A stretch of DNA of 64,000 nt, from assembly GCF_000281975.1 (NCBI RefSeq), contig NZ_AKKE01000156.1, positions 31,857 through 95,856 on the forward strand, in the 5' to 3' direction. The notes under the pieces were generated by a model that saw only the letters and a list, made by a program, of their open reading frames with translations, did not search any database and had not been told where the DNA came from. The stretch is from Novosphingobium sp. AP12 (GTDB taxonomy: Bacteria > Pseudomonadota > Alphaproteobacteria > Sphingomonadales > Sphingomonadaceae). The position numbers and the translations under genes are program-made. Below, piece after piece: positions 8,409 through 19,146 of the stretch (the first letter of the stretch is position 1; each line of letters starts with the position of its first letter).

Positions 8409-8972
8409 ATGACCGGAGAGGCTACGACTGCAACCATCGCCAAGCCCGGCCCGCTCAAGCGGCTCGGCGACGTGATCCAGCTCGCCTATTTCCCGACCGA
8501 TTTCGACGCGACCATGAAATACTGGATCGAGACCGTCGGCGTCGGCCCGTTCTTCGTGCTGAACGACGTGCGGCTCGACGACATGAAGTACAAGGGCGAG
8601 CCCACCGACGCGACCTTCACCATGGCGATCGGTTACTGGGGCGACATTCAGATCGAACTCATCAAGACCGACAGTGACGCGCCTTCGCTCTATTCCGGCG
8701 AATACGCCGTGCGCGACCGGCTGCACCACGTCTGCGTCTTCGTCGAATCGATCGCCGAGGCCCGCGCCGCCTGCGCGGCGGTGGGCGCGACAGTCATCGT
8801 CGAGGGCAAGGTCGGCGCCGATGGCGAGGTGATCTACGTCGATCCCGGCCAGGGCCCGGGCCACGTCATCGAATACCTCCAGCCGCTGTCGGGCACCGAG
8901 GGCCTGTTCCAGATGATGAAGGATGCCGCCCGCGACTGGGACGGCTCCGATCCGATCCGGGTGCTGCAATGA
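8409..8972 (+). CDS. VOC-fold protein (glyoxalase / methylmalonyl-CoA epimerase-like)
   Basis: A 187-residue vicinal-oxygen-chelate protein. Two beta-alpha-beta-beta-beta modules are visible. Likely metal ligands are Glu in IQIELI, His in RLHHVCVFV and Glu in GHVIEYLQ. The usual first His of the N-terminal module is replaced (VIQLAYF). Family members epimerise or isomerise CoA thioesters or cleave C-C bonds next to oxygen. In this operon an epimerase or hydratase-like role on a CoA intermediate is plausible but unproven. AAAGGA lies upstream of the ATG, and the stop overlaps the next gene's ATGATG. Confidence 0.75.
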   Translation: MTGEATTATIAKPGPLKRLGDVIQLAYFPTDFDATMKYWIETVGVGPFFVLNDVRLDDMKYKGEPTDATFTMAIGYWGDIQIELIKTDSDAPSLYSGEYAVRDRLHHVCVFVESIAEARAACAAVGATVIVEGKVGADGEVIYVDPGQGPGHVIEYLQPLSGTEGLFQMMKDAARDWDGSDPIRVLQ

Positions 8973-10189
8973 TGACCGAGATTTCCCAATACGCCCTCGA
9001 CATGGCGGATAAGGTCGAAGCCTTCGTGCGCGAGGCGATCGTCCCCTACGAGAAGGACCCGCGCCGCGACCACCACGGCGCGCCGACCGACGAACTGGTG
9101 ATGGAAATGCGCAGCCTCGCCCGCGAGGCCGGGGTGCTCACCCCGCACATCCGTCCCGACGGATCGCACCTGACCCAGCGCGAAACCGCCGTCGTGCTCA
9201 TCAAGTCGGGCCTCTCGCCGCTCGGCCCGCTGGCCTGCAACACCATGGCGCCCGACGAGGGCAACATGTACCTCATCGGCCACGTCGGCTCGCCCGAGCT
9301 GAAGGAACGGTTCCTGAAACCCCTGGTCGAGGGCAGGGGCCGCTCCGCCTTCTTCATGACCGAGCCTGCCGACTGGGGCGGCGCCGGGTCCGACCCATCG
9401 ATGATGAAGACCACTTGCCGCAAGGACGGCAACCAGTGGGTCATCAACGGCCGCAAGACCTTCATCACCGGCGCGCAGGGGGCAATGGTCGGCATCGTCA
9501 TGGCGGCCTCCGAAGAGGAGGACACCAAGGGCGGCGCCTGCATGTTCCTCGTCGACCTGCCGGATGACGCCATCCGCATCGACGAGGTCCCCAACACCAT
9601 CGACACCTCGATGCCCGGCGGCCACGCCACGCTGACGATCGACAACCTGCGCGTCCCCGCCGACCAGATGCTCGGCGCCCCGGGCGAGGGGTTCAAGTAT
9701 GCGCAGGTCCGCCTGTCGCCCGCTCGCCTCTCGCACTGCATGCGCTGGCTGGGATGCTGCATCCGCGCGCAGGAGATCGCCAGCGACTACGCCTGCCGCC
9801 GCATGGCCTTCGGCAAGCAGCTGATCGAGCACGAGGGCGTGGGCTTCATGCTCGCCGAGAACGCGATCCTCATCAAGCAGTGCGAACTGATGATCGACTG
9901 GTGCGCGGGCGTGCTCGATTCGGGTTCGCTGGGCACGGTCGAAAGCTCGATGGCGAAGGTTTCCGTATCGGAAGCGCTGATGAAGATCGCCGACAACTGC
10001 GTGCAGGTGCTGGGCGGCATCGGTGTCACCGAGCGCACCATCGTCGAGCAGGTGTTCCGCGAGATCCGCGCCTTCCGCATCTACGACGGCCCCACCGAAG
10101 TCCACAAGTGGAGCCTCGCCAAGAAGATCCGCCGCGACTGGCGCAAGGCGCAGGAAGCGCTGGCGGCGAAGGAAGCCGAGCCGGCATGA
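8969..10189 (+). CDS. Acyl-CoA dehydrogenase (second of two, ACAD10/11-like)
   Basis: A 406-residue acyl-CoA dehydrogenase. The middle domain has FFMTEPADWGGAGSDPS and FITGAQGA; the C-terminus has LGGIGVTERTIVEQVFRE and IYDGPTEVHK. Asp stands where medium-chain enzymes have the catalytic Glu, a pattern shared with ACAD10/11-type proteins that go with APH-like kinases. That fits the next gene, an APH-family protein overlapping by 4 bases. Start: ATGATG overlaps the stop of the VOC gene, so initiation at either ATG (8969 or 8972) implies translational coupling. ACAD10/11-type pairs act on 4-hydroxyacyl-CoAs in known cases; here that is only a hint. Confidence 0.88.
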   Translation: MMTEISQYALDMADKVEAFVREAIVPYEKDPRRDHHGAPTDELVMEMRSLAREAGVLTPHIRPDGSHLTQRETAVVLIKSGLSPLGPLACNTMAPDEGNMYLIGHVGSPELKERFLKPLVEGRGRSAFFMTEPADWGGAGSDPSMMKTTCRKDGNQWVINGRKTFITGAQGAMVGIVMAASEEEDTKGGACMFLVDLPDDAIRIDEVPNTIDTSMPGGHATLTIDNLRVPADQMLGAPGEGFKYAQVRLSPARLSHCMRWLGCCIRAQEIASDYACRRMAFGKQLIEHEGVGFMLAENAILIKQCELMIDWCAGVLDSGSLGTVESSMAKVSVSEALMKIADNCVQVLGGIGVTERTIVEQVFREIRAFRIYDGPTEVHKWSLAKKIRRDWRKAQEALAAKEAEPA

Positions 10190-11259
10190 CGGACGTAGCG
10201 CCCGATCTGTCAGACGCCAACTCCGGCACCACCGCCGTTCGCGAGGGCTATGCCTTCGACGAGGCGGCGCTGGTCGCCTGGATGGAGGCGAACGTCGAGG
10301 ACTTCGCCGGCCCGCTCAGCGTCGAGCAGTTCAAGGGCGGCCAGTCGAACCCGACCTACAAGCTGGTGACGCCCGCGCGCAGCTACGTCCTGCGCCGCAA
10401 GCCGCCGGGGCAGCTGCTCAAGGGCGCCCACGCCGTCGAGCGCGAGGCCAAGGTGCTTTCCGCGCTCCACGGTGCGGGCTTCCCGGCCGCGCGGGTCTAT
10501 GGCCTGTGCACCGACGAGGCGGTGCTGGGGACGTGGTTCTACGTCATGGAGATGGTCGAGGGCCGCATCTTCTGGGACGCCGCCGTCCCCGGCGTTTCCA
10601 ACGAGGAACGCGCCGCGATCTTCGATGCCATGAACGCGACGATCGCGCAGCTTCACGGCTTCGACCCCGAGGCGATCGGACTTGGCGACTACGGCAAGCC
10701 CGGCAATTACTTCGCCCGGCAGGTCGGCCGCTGGTCGAAGCAGTACTTCGACGACGAGGCGGCCGGCCGCAACGAAGACATGGACGCCGTGATCGCCTGG
10801 CTCGAGGCGAACATGCCGGAGGACGACGGCGCCTCCAGCGTCATCCACGGCGACTTCCGCATCGACAACATGATCTTCCACCCCACCGAGCCGCGCGTGC
10901 TGGCGGTGCTCGACTGGGAACTCTCGACGCTGGGCCATCCGCTCGCGGACTTCGCATACCACGCGATGATGTACCACATGCCCCCGCACATCGTGGCCGG
11001 GCTGGGCGGGGCTGACATCGCCGCGCTCGGCATCCCCACCGAGGCGGACTACGTCGCCGCCTACTGCCGCCGCACGGGACGCGAGGGTCTGCCCGACTAT
11101 CGCTACTATATGGCGTTCAACTTCTTCCGCCTCGCCGCGATCTTCCACGGCATCAAGGGCCGCGTCATCCGCGGCACCGCCGCCAACGCCCAGGCGCGAG
11201 AGCGGGCGGAGGCGTTCCCGGAACTGGCGCGGCTGGCCTGGGGCTTCGCGAAAGGGTAG
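10186..11259 (+). CDS. APH-family phosphotransferase (ACAD10-kinase-like)
   Basis: A 357-residue protein with the aminoglycoside/choline-kinase fold. The Brenner motif is HGDFRIDN (221-228) and the metal-binding Asp is Asp243 in VLDWELSTLGHP. Proteins of this type next to acyl-CoA dehydrogenases resemble the kinase half of ACAD10, where phosphorylation of a hydroxyl on an acyl-CoA precedes elimination. Antibiotic resistance is unlikely given the context. The gene begins inside the previous stop codon (ATGAC) and is the last of the operon; a promoter for rpoZ follows 23 bases after its end. Confidence 0.82.
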   Translation: MTDVAPDLSDANSGTTAVREGYAFDEAALVAWMEANVEDFAGPLSVEQFKGGQSNPTYKLVTPARSYVLRRKPPGQLLKGAHAVEREAKVLSALHGAGFPAARVYGLCTDEAVLGTWFYVMEMVEGRIFWDAAVPGVSNEERAAIFDAMNATIAQLHGFDPEAIGLGDYGKPGNYFARQVGRWSKQYFDDEAAGRNEDMDAVIAWLEANMPEDDGASSVIHGDFRIDNMIFHPTEPRVLAVLDWELSTLGHPLADFAYHAMMYHMPPHIVAGLGGADIAALGIPTEADYVAAYCRRTGREGLPDYRYYMAFNFFRLAAIFHGIKGRVIRGTAANAQARERAEAFPELARLAWGFAKG

Positions 11260-11282
11260 CGATCGGGCCTCCGCCCATTTCC

Positions 11283-11311
11283 TTGACTTCCGCACGCCTG
11301 CGCCCTATCTG
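11283..11311 (+). promoter_or_regulatory. Predicted sigma-70-type promoter of rpoZ
   Basis: TTGACT at 11283-11288 and CTATCT at 11305-11310, separated by 16 bases, lie about 42 bases before the rpoZ start in the gap after the APH gene. This suggests rpoZ is transcribed independently of cluster A. Confidence 0.45.
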
Positions 11312-11352
11312 CCGGCCTTTCCGAACCTTCAGATTCTTTCCGGGAGTGCCCA

Positions 11353-11697
11353 ATGGCGCGCGTAACTGTCGAAGACTGCGTCGACAAGATCCCCAACCGC
11401 TTCGACCTCGTCCTGCTTGCCGCCCAGCGCGCGCGCGAGATTTCGGGCGGCGCGGAGCTTACCGTCGATCGCGACCGCGACAAGAACCCGGTCGTCGCCC
11501 TGCGCGAGATCGCCGACCAGACCGTGACTCCGTCGATCCTCAAGGAAACGCTGATCACCTCGATGCAGCGCGTCCTGCCCGACGACGACGACGAGATGGA
11601 CGACGTCGGCTCGCTCAGCCAGTCGGCCGAGGCCCTGCGCATCACCGCGTCGGCCCCGACCCGCAACACCTCGATCGGCGGCGATTACGACGGCTGA
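11353..11697 (+). CDS. rpoZ: RNA polymerase omega subunit
   Basis: A 114-residue omega subunit, which helps assemble the beta' subunit and can form part of the ppGpp site. The N-terminus is characteristic: MARVTVEDCVDKIPNRFDLV, followed by LAAQRAREISGGAEL and NPVVALREIAD. The acidic DDDDEMDD region and the extended tail are common in alphaproteobacterial omega proteins. A plausible promoter lies upstream. In many alphaproteobacteria rpoZ sits beside spoT/relA; here its neighbours are cluster A and a ParA-like gene. Confidence 0.95.
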   Translation: MARVTVEDCVDKIPNRFDLVLLAAQRAREISGGAELTVDRDRDKNPVVALREIADQTVTPSILKETLITSMQRVLPDDDDEMDDVGSLSQSAEALRITASAPTRNTSIGGDYDG

Positions 11698-11706
11698 CGG
11701 GTTTTC

Positions 11707-11730
11707 GTTGACTGCCGCCGCGCGGCGGTC
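11707..11730. terminator. Stem-loop between rpoZ and the ParA-like gene
   Basis: GTTGAC at 11707-11712 pairs with GTCAAC downstream, and the stem continues through GC-rich bases with one G-T wobble. No T-tract follows, so this is a hairpin of uncertain function rather than a strong intrinsic terminator. Confidence 0.3.
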
Positions 11731-11741
11731 AACGATCAGGC

Positions 11742-12590
11742 GTGGCCGCCAAATCTAAATTGCCTCGTATTATCGGATTTTCCGGGGGACCGCCCGAAAG
11801 GGCCGGTCCCCTTGGCGCGTCTGCGAAAGACGTGACCGCCGGTAACGGCAATGGCGCGACAATCGCCGTCTACAGCGTCAAGGGCGGGGTAGGGAAGACC
11901 ACCTTCGCCGCCAATCTCGCGTGGTGCTCGGCCGTGCAGGGCGGGCGCGGAACCCTGCTGTGGGACCTCGACGCGGCGGGCGGATCGGCCTTCCTCTACG
12001 GCCTCGAACCGCAGAAAGCCCAGCTTGCCGAGGAAGTCTTCGCCCGCGAACAGCCCGCCACGCGGCTGATCCAGAAGACTGCGTATCCTGGGCTCGACGT
12101 GCTGCCGGCCGACGAATCGATCCGCGCGCTCGACGCGCAGCTGGCGCGGATCGGCAAGCGCAAGCGGCTGGCGAAGCTGACCGAGGAACTCTCGGCCGAC
12201 TATCCGCGCATCATCCTGGACTGTCCGCCGGTGATGAACGAGTTGTCCGCCCAGATCGTGCGCGCCGCCGACCTCGTGATCGTGCCGCTGCCGCCGTCGC
12301 CGCTCTCGGCCCGCGCCTTCGACCTCGTGGTGCGCGAGATATCGGGCAACACCAAGCGCCACCCGCCGATCCTGCCGGTGCTCTCGATGCTCGACCTGCG
12401 CCGGGCCCTGCACAAGCAGGCGCAGGAGGCGAACCCCAACTGGCCGTCGATCCCCTACGCCAGCGTGGTCGAGCAGAGCGCCGTCCACCGCCAGCCCGTC
12501 GGCGCGCTGGCCCCGCAAAGCCCGGCGGCGCAGGCCTTCGGCCGTCTCTGGGCCGCGATCGAGAAGAAGTTGGACCAGCGTGGCGGTTGA
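11742..12590 (+). CDS. ParA/MinD-family ATPase (orphan, no ParB partner)
   Basis: A 282-residue deviant-Walker ATPase. The N-terminal 38 residues are low-complexity; the nucleotide fold then starts with IAVYSVKGGVGKTTFAANLA, including signature Lys47 and Lys52. The second motif is LLWDLDAAGGS and the third IILDCPPVMNE. The start is GTG; no ATG is available in frame nearby. Family members position DNA, chemoreceptor arrays, cellulose synthase or pili on the nucleoid or pole. No ParB, CheW-like or carboxysome partner is adjacent, so the cargo is unknown. The following DUF3667 membrane protein starts 62 bases later and might be co-transcribed. Confidence 0.8.
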   Translation: MAAKSKLPRIIGFSGGPPERAGPLGASAKDVTAGNGNGATIAVYSVKGGVGKTTFAANLAWCSAVQGGRGTLLWDLDAAGGSAFLYGLEPQKAQLAEEVFAREQPATRLIQKTAYPGLDVLPADESIRALDAQLARIGKRKRLAKLTEELSADYPRIILDCPPVMNELSAQIVRAADLVIVPLPPSPLSARAFDLVVREISGNTKRHPPILPVLSMLDLRRALHKQAQEANPNWPSIPYASVVEQSAVHRQPVGALAPQSPAAQAFGRLWAAIEKKLDQRGG

Positions 12591-12652
12591 CGTCGGTCTA
12601 TCCAGAACGCGTCCCTCAGGTTAGAACCCGCGCCGATGCAACGGGGGCGAGC

Positions 12653-13699
12653 ATGAGCGGGATCATTGAAGGACTGGCGGAACTGGGGCAGGGTTCGGCC
12701 GCTGCGATGGCGGCGGAGCCTGCCGCCGGGGGCGGAGGCCATACCCACGAGACCGCCTGCCTCAACTGCCGTACCCCCCTGATCGGATCGCACTGCCACG
12801 CCTGCGGACAGGCGGCGCACGTCCACCGCACGCTCGGCGCGTTCTTCCATGACCTGCTGCACGGCGTCTTCCACTTCGAGGGCAAGGTCTGGCGCACGCT
12901 GCCGATGCTTGCCTGGCATCCCGGCCGGCTGACGCGCGAATACATCGACGGGCGGCGCGCCAGCTACGTCTCGCCGATCGCGCTGTTCCTGTTCTGCGTC
13001 TTCCTGATGTTCGCCGTGTTCCACGCGACCGAGGGCAAGGAAGGCGCCGAGCATGCCATGAACGTACAGGGTCTCCAGCAGAACCAGGCCCGCCTGCAGG
13101 GCGAGATCGCCGGGCTCCAGGGCAAGCGCAAGGCGGCGCTCGGCAAGGGCCAGGACACCGCGCCGTTCGACGCCCAGATCGAGGACCGGCAGGACGCGCT
13201 CGACACCCTGCGCGACGTCCAGGCCGGGCTGGGCGGCGGCATGGCCCACACCAAGGCGGACCAGGTCATCAGCGACGTGCCCCAGATCGACCACGCGATG
13301 CGCAAGTTCAACGCCAACCCCGACCTCGGGACCTACAAGCTCCAGACTTATGCCTACAAGTACAGCTGGGCGCTGATCCCGATCTCGGTGCCGTTCCTGT
13401 GGCTGCTGTTTCCATTCAGCCGGCGCTTCCACCTCTACGACCACACCGTCTTCGTGACGTATTCGCTGTGCTTCATGACACTGCTGCTGATCGTGGCGAT
13501 GATCGGGGGGGCGCTCGGTGCGGGCGGACTGCTGGCATGGCTGTTCCTCGTACCGCCGATCCACATGTACCGGCAACTGCGCGGGGCCTACGGACTGCGC
13601 AAGAGGTCCGCGCTCGTCCGCACGGCGCTGCTTTTGCTGTTCGCCGGCACCGCGCTGCTCATGTTCTTCCTGATGATCATGGCGCAGACGAGCTTCTGA
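12653..13699 (+). CDS. DUF3667 membrane protein with zinc-ribbon
   Basis: A 348-residue membrane protein. After a Gly/Ala-rich start, four cysteines at 36, 39, 48 and 51 (CLNC ... CHAC) form a zinc-ribbon, followed by the DUF3667 block ending in RRASYVSPIALFLF. Hydrophobic segments occur at about 104-122 and in a cluster of four near the C-terminus, with a soluble, Gln-rich, probably coiled-coil insert (about 135-190) between them. The family's function is not known to me. It is followed by a strong terminator belonging to the convergent ftsH gene. Confidence 0.75.
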   Translation: MSGIIEGLAELGQGSAAAMAAEPAAGGGGHTHETACLNCRTPLIGSHCHACGQAAHVHRTLGAFFHDLLHGVFHFEGKVWRTLPMLAWHPGRLTREYIDGRRASYVSPIALFLFCVFLMFAVFHATEGKEGAEHAMNVQGLQQNQARLQGEIAGLQGKRKAALGKGQDTAPFDAQIEDRQDALDTLRDVQAGLGGGMAHTKADQVISDVPQIDHAMRKFNANPDLGTYKLQTYAYKYSWALIPISVPFLWLLFPFSRRFHLYDHTVFVTYSLCFMTLLLIVAMIGGALGAGGLLAWLFLVPPIHMYRQLRGAYGLRKRSALVRTALLLLFAGTALLMFFLMIMAQTSF

Positions 13700-13723
13700 A
13701 TCCTGCTCCGACGGGCAGGCACG

Positions 13724-13755
13724 AAAAAAGGGGCGCCAGGTTTCCCCGGCGCCCC
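13724..13755 (-). terminator. Intrinsic terminator of ftsH
   Basis: On the minus strand GGGGCGCC and GGCGCCCC form an 8-bp stem (13748-13755 with 13730-13737), followed directly by six T residues (13724-13729). It lies about 34 bases beyond the ftsH stop and also separates the convergent DUF3667 gene. Confidence 0.85.
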
Positions 13756-13788
13756 TCCTGCACTCTCCCTGGGGAGAACCGTTTTTCG

Positions 13789-15720
<1,932 letters not shown>

Positions 15721-15854
15721 TTGGAGGAAACCGTCCTTTCAGACCGCCAATGTAGGCGTCTGCCGATGAATCTCAAGTTACGTCGCGTGTCCGGCGCAAT
15801 CGTTTTGACGCAGGATTGCTCCGGATCGGCGGAACGCCCTGTCAAAAGCGCCGG

Positions 15855-16913
15855 TCAGGCGTCTTCGGGAGTGATTTCCGCCAGCCTCGAAAGAGGGAGG
15901 TGGAGCGTCATGCAGGCCCCGGATTCGCGGTTTTCCAGTGCCATTTCCGCACCGAGCTGCTGGCTGAGCACGCGGGAGATGCGCAGGCCGATCGACTCGG
16001 TGACGGCGGGGTCGAAACCGGAAGGAAGGCCGCGGCCGTCGTCCTCGACGGTGAGCGAGATCGTGTGGTCGTAGCGGGCCACGCGCAGCAGGATCGCGCC
16101 GGAAGGGCGGTCTGCGAATCCATGCTCGAGCGCATTGGCGATCGCCTCGCTGACGATCAGGGCCACCGGCACGGCGCTGTCGGGGCGCAGGATGATGTTC
16201 TCCTCCGCCTCCACGGAACAGGTGATGCCCGGCTTCGCGCTGGAGGCCATCATCTTGCTGGCCACTTCGGTCAGGAAACCGTCGAGCGGGACGAGTTGCC
16301 CGTCCTGCCGGTAGAGCTGGCGCTGGATGTTGCCGATCACCTGCAGCCGCGCGGCGGCGTCGGAAAGGGCGCGCTTGGCGGTGGGCTCCGTCAGATTCCG
16401 CATCTGCAGCGAGAGCACAGCGCCCACCATCTGCAGATTGTTGCCGACGCGGTGCTGCATCTCCTGGAATAGCAGCTCCGAGCGCTCGACCAGCTGGCCG
16501 CGCTCCTCGGCGAGCAGGCGCACTTCCTCGCGCGCGGCGCGCAGGCGGTGGTTGGCGGCCTGCATCAGGTGGACCAGCCAGATGTCGACCGCGACGACGC
16601 CGGTGTAGAACAGCATCGCGGTGATCGTGCCGCCGTCGATCGCGAAGGACATGCGCGGCGGGATGAAGACGTACCACGCGAACAGGCCGCAGATCAGGGC
16701 GGCCAGCACTCCGGGACGCGGGCCGAACAGGAAAGAGGTGAGGATGACGGCGGGAAAGAACGAGACGAACGGATAGCCGGGCGGAAACGCACCGTCGAGC
16801 ACCCAGCGCAGCCAAAGCGCAAAGAGGCAAAGCGCCGCCGTCGATCCGTATTGCACCAGCGGTTTGCCCGGCAGCAGCGGAAGTCGTTCGGTAAACCGGC
16901 TCAAGGTGTTCAA
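15855..16913 (-). CDS. Membrane sensor histidine kinase (DUF4118 + HisKA_2)
   Basis: About 352 residues. The N-terminal half has four hydrophobic segments of DUF4118 type (KdpD-like membrane region, about 20-115) and a short coiled coil. The dimerisation/phosphoacceptor domain is of HisKA_2 type, with His154 in EMQHRVGNNLQM, followed by an HATPase with N-box SEAIANALEHG and G-box DDGRGLPSG. Kinases of this group feed the general stress response or light/cell-cycle control in alphaproteobacteria; no response regulator is adjacent. The start is uncertain: no ATG is available, and I prefer a TTG preceded by GGGG, but a TTG three codons later or one four codons earlier is possible. Confidence 0.8.
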   Translation of the reverse strand: MNTLSRFTERLPLLPGKPLVQYGSTAALCLFALWLRWVLDGAFPPGYPFVSFFPAVILTSFLFGPRPGVLAALICGLFAWYVFIPPRMSFAIDGGTITAMLFYTGVVAVDIWLVHLMQAANHRLRAAREEVRLLAEERGQLVERSELLFQEMQHRVGNNLQMVGAVLSLQMRNLTEPTAKRALSDAAARLQVIGNIQRQLYRQDGQLVPLDGFLTEVASKMMASSAKPGITCSVEAEENIILRPDSAVPVALIVSEAIANALEHGFADRPSGAILLRVARYDHTISLTVEDDGRGLPSGFDPAVTESIGLRISRVLSQQLGAEMALENRESGACMTLHLPLSRLAEITPEDA

Positions 16914-17025
16914 ATCAGACCCCAATCGCGCGAGGCCCGGGACCCGGGTCGCAGCCGGCCTCGTCGTACTGCAAGGAGTAGACGTGCGAAAGTGGCCGGG
17001 GGTTCCCCCGTTGGGGATAGGGGGG

Positions 17026-19101
17026 CTAGCTCCGCAGCAGCTGGTAGTCCCCCGCGTCGTCGACCTGCGCCTTCCAGCGGGGGTAGACGACGATGGTGGT
17101 GAAGGTCTCCTCGATGATCGCGGGGCTGGCCACTTCCATGCCGGGCGTGAGGTCGCCGCCGAGGTAGACGGGTACCTCGCCGAAACCTTCTCCGAGATTG
17201 GCGCGGCGGTGGCGGTCGGCGGTCGGCACGGCACCCGAGGGCGTGAATCCGCCGGCGGCGCGCGGGCCGGGCGTCTCGACATGGGCGACGAGGCGCACAC
17301 CCGAGATTTCGGGGATCTCGTGCTCGCGGATGTGGCCGTATTCGGCCATGTGTCGCTCGTTGAACAGGGCGATGGCGCGCGGGCCGAAGTCCTCGGCGAT
17401 GAACGACAGGTCGCCCAGCGGCACACCCGCCTCGAACGGGAACGAGAGGGAGAAGTTCTGCCCCGGATAGCGCATGTTGAGCTGGTAGTTCACGCGGATC
17501 GCCTGCGCGTCGAACCCGGCGTCGGTGAAGTAGCGCCGGGCGCGCTCGGAAAGCTGGGTCCACAGCTCGCGGATGCGGCCCGCGTCGAGCGCGGCGGCGG
17601 AGGCGATGTAGGAGCGTTCCTCGTCAATGGTCGGGTCGGCCACCAGCGTGCCGAGCGCCGAGAACGTCGGCGAGGCCTTGGGCACCAGCACGCGGGAGAT
17701 GCCAAGGTCCTCGGCCTGGATCGCGGCGAAGGCGGGGCCGTTGCCGCCGTAGGCCAGCATGACGAGGTCCTTGGGGTCGATGCCCTTGCCCGCGGTGGTG
17801 CGGCGCACGCCCTGGCTCATGTTGGCATTGACCACGCGCCAGGTGTCGAAGGCGGCTTGCTCGGCGTCGCCGTGGCCCATCTCGTCGGCGAGGCGCTGGA
17901 AGGCTTCGGCGACGCCTTGCCGCGAGAGCGTGAAGCTGCCGCCCGCGAAGCCCTCGTCGGTGGAAAGGATGCCCAGCATGACCAGTGCGTCGGTGACGGT
18001 CGGCTCCTTGCCGCCGCGCCCGTAGCAGATCGGGCCGGGCTCCGAGCCGGCCGAGCGCGGGCCGACTTCCAGCGCGCCGGCATTGACGTGGACGATCGAG
18101 CCGCCGCCCGCGCCCAGCGTCTCCACCTTCACCATCGGCACGCCGACGAGGTAGCGGTGGTGCATGTTCCAGCCCGCCTCAGCCGGGGCCTGCCCATCCA
18201 CCACCAGCGACATGTCGTAGCTGGTGCCGCCCATGTCGACGCAGAGCAGGTTGGGGCAGCCCTTGGCCGCGCCGCAATGCGCCGAGCCGATCACCCCGCC
18301 CGCCGGGCCAGAGGCGAGCACGCGGATCGGCGCGCCGTCGATGTATTCCTTGGTCATCACCCCGCCCGAGGCCTGCATGACCATGAGCTGGTTGGCGTAA
18401 CCGCCCTCGACCAGCCGCTGCACCAGCTTCTCGAGATACCCGGTGACGCGCGGGCCGACGTAGGCGTTGACGATGGTGGTGGAGGTGCGGTCGTATTCCG
18501 GCGCGCGGGGCAGGACTTCGTGGCTGGCGCAGACGTAGGCGTTCTGGATCTCCTGCCGCACGATCTCCTTGGCGCGGCGCTCGTGCTCCGGGTTCACGAA
18601 CGAGAACAGGAAGCTGATCGCCACCGCCTCGACGTTCTGGAGCCGGAGCTTGCGGCAGGCCTCGCGCAGCGCGTCCTCGTCGAGTTCGACGTGGACGGTG
18701 CCGTCATGGAGCACCCGCTCGGGCACCGTCAACCGACGGCGGCGCGGGGTGATCTGCCGGGGCGGCGCGAGGCGGACGTCCCAGATATCCTCTTTGAAGC
18801 CGCGCCGGTACTCGATCTCGTCGCGGAATCCCTCGGTGGTGATGAGGCCGGTGAGCGCACCGTTCATCTCGATCAGCGTGTTGTCGGCGACGGTGGTGCC
18901 GTGGACGATGGCGTCGCATCGGTTGAGGAACTGGCCGAGGGGCAGGCCTTCCTTCTCGGCGAGCTTGCCCAGGCCCTCCATCACGCCGAGCGAGCGGTCC
19001 TCGGGCGTCGAGAGGTTCTTGTGCAGGATCACCTCGTCGCCCTTCAGGAGGGCGAAATCGGTGAAGGTGCCGCCGATATCGATGCCAACGCGATAGGTCA
19101 T
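17026..19101 (-). CDS. Hydantoinase A / oxoprolinase-family subunit (HyuA)
   Basis: A 691-residue protein of the hydantoinase/oxoprolinase A family, which uses ATP to open cyclic amides or imides or, in related enzymes, to activate acetone. The N-terminal ATPase-type motif is GIDIGGTFTDFALL (6-19), and further acetokinase-like motifs include CVDMGGTSYDMSLV and LGAGGGSIVHV. The end is complete. I start at MTYRVG, as the 11-codon upstream extension has no ribosome-binding site. It follows the B subunit after a 156-base gap holding an inverted repeat pair. The substrate is not predictable from sequence. Confidence 0.88.
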   Translation of the reverse strand: MTYRVGIDIGGTFTDFALLKGDEVILHKNLSTPEDRSLGVMEGLGKLAEKEGLPLGQFLNRCDAIVHGTTVADNTLIEMNGALTGLITTEGFRDEIEYRRGFKEDIWDVRLAPPRQITPRRRRLTVPERVLHDGTVHVELDEDALREACRKLRLQNVEAVAISFLFSFVNPEHERRAKEIVRQEIQNAYVCASHEVLPRAPEYDRTSTTIVNAYVGPRVTGYLEKLVQRLVEGGYANQLMVMQASGGVMTKEYIDGAPIRVLASGPAGGVIGSAHCGAAKGCPNLLCVDMGGTSYDMSLVVDGQAPAEAGWNMHHRYLVGVPMVKVETLGAGGGSIVHVNAGALEVGPRSAGSEPGPICYGRGGKEPTVTDALVMLGILSTDEGFAGGSFTLSRQGVAEAFQRLADEMGHGDAEQAAFDTWRVVNANMSQGVRRTTAGKGIDPKDLVMLAYGGNGPAFAAIQAEDLGISRVLVPKASPTFSALGTLVADPTIDEERSYIASAAALDAGRIRELWTQLSERARRYFTDAGFDAQAIRVNYQLNMRYPGQNFSLSFPFEAGVPLGDLSFIAEDFGPRAIALFNERHMAEYGHIREHEIPEISGVRLVAHVETPGPRAAGGFTPSGAVPTADRHRRANLGEGFGEVPVYLGGDLTPGMEVASPAIIEETFTTIVVYPRWKAQVDDAGDYQLLRS

Positions 19102-19146
19102 TTTCGTTTTGTCCCCTGGTGCGGCTGCGCGCACCTCTCCCCTCCC

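Noticed and set aside
10186..11259. Aminoglycoside resistance gene
   Set aside because: The fold is APH, but it is embedded in an acyl-CoA operon and follows an ACAD10/11-like gene; a metabolic kinase is far more likely. The same reasoning applies to the copy at 53776-54846.
16997..17010. Palindrome CGGGGGTTCCCCCG after hyuA as a terminator
   Set aside because: The stem is only 5 bp with a usable loop and there is no T-tract; too weak to call.
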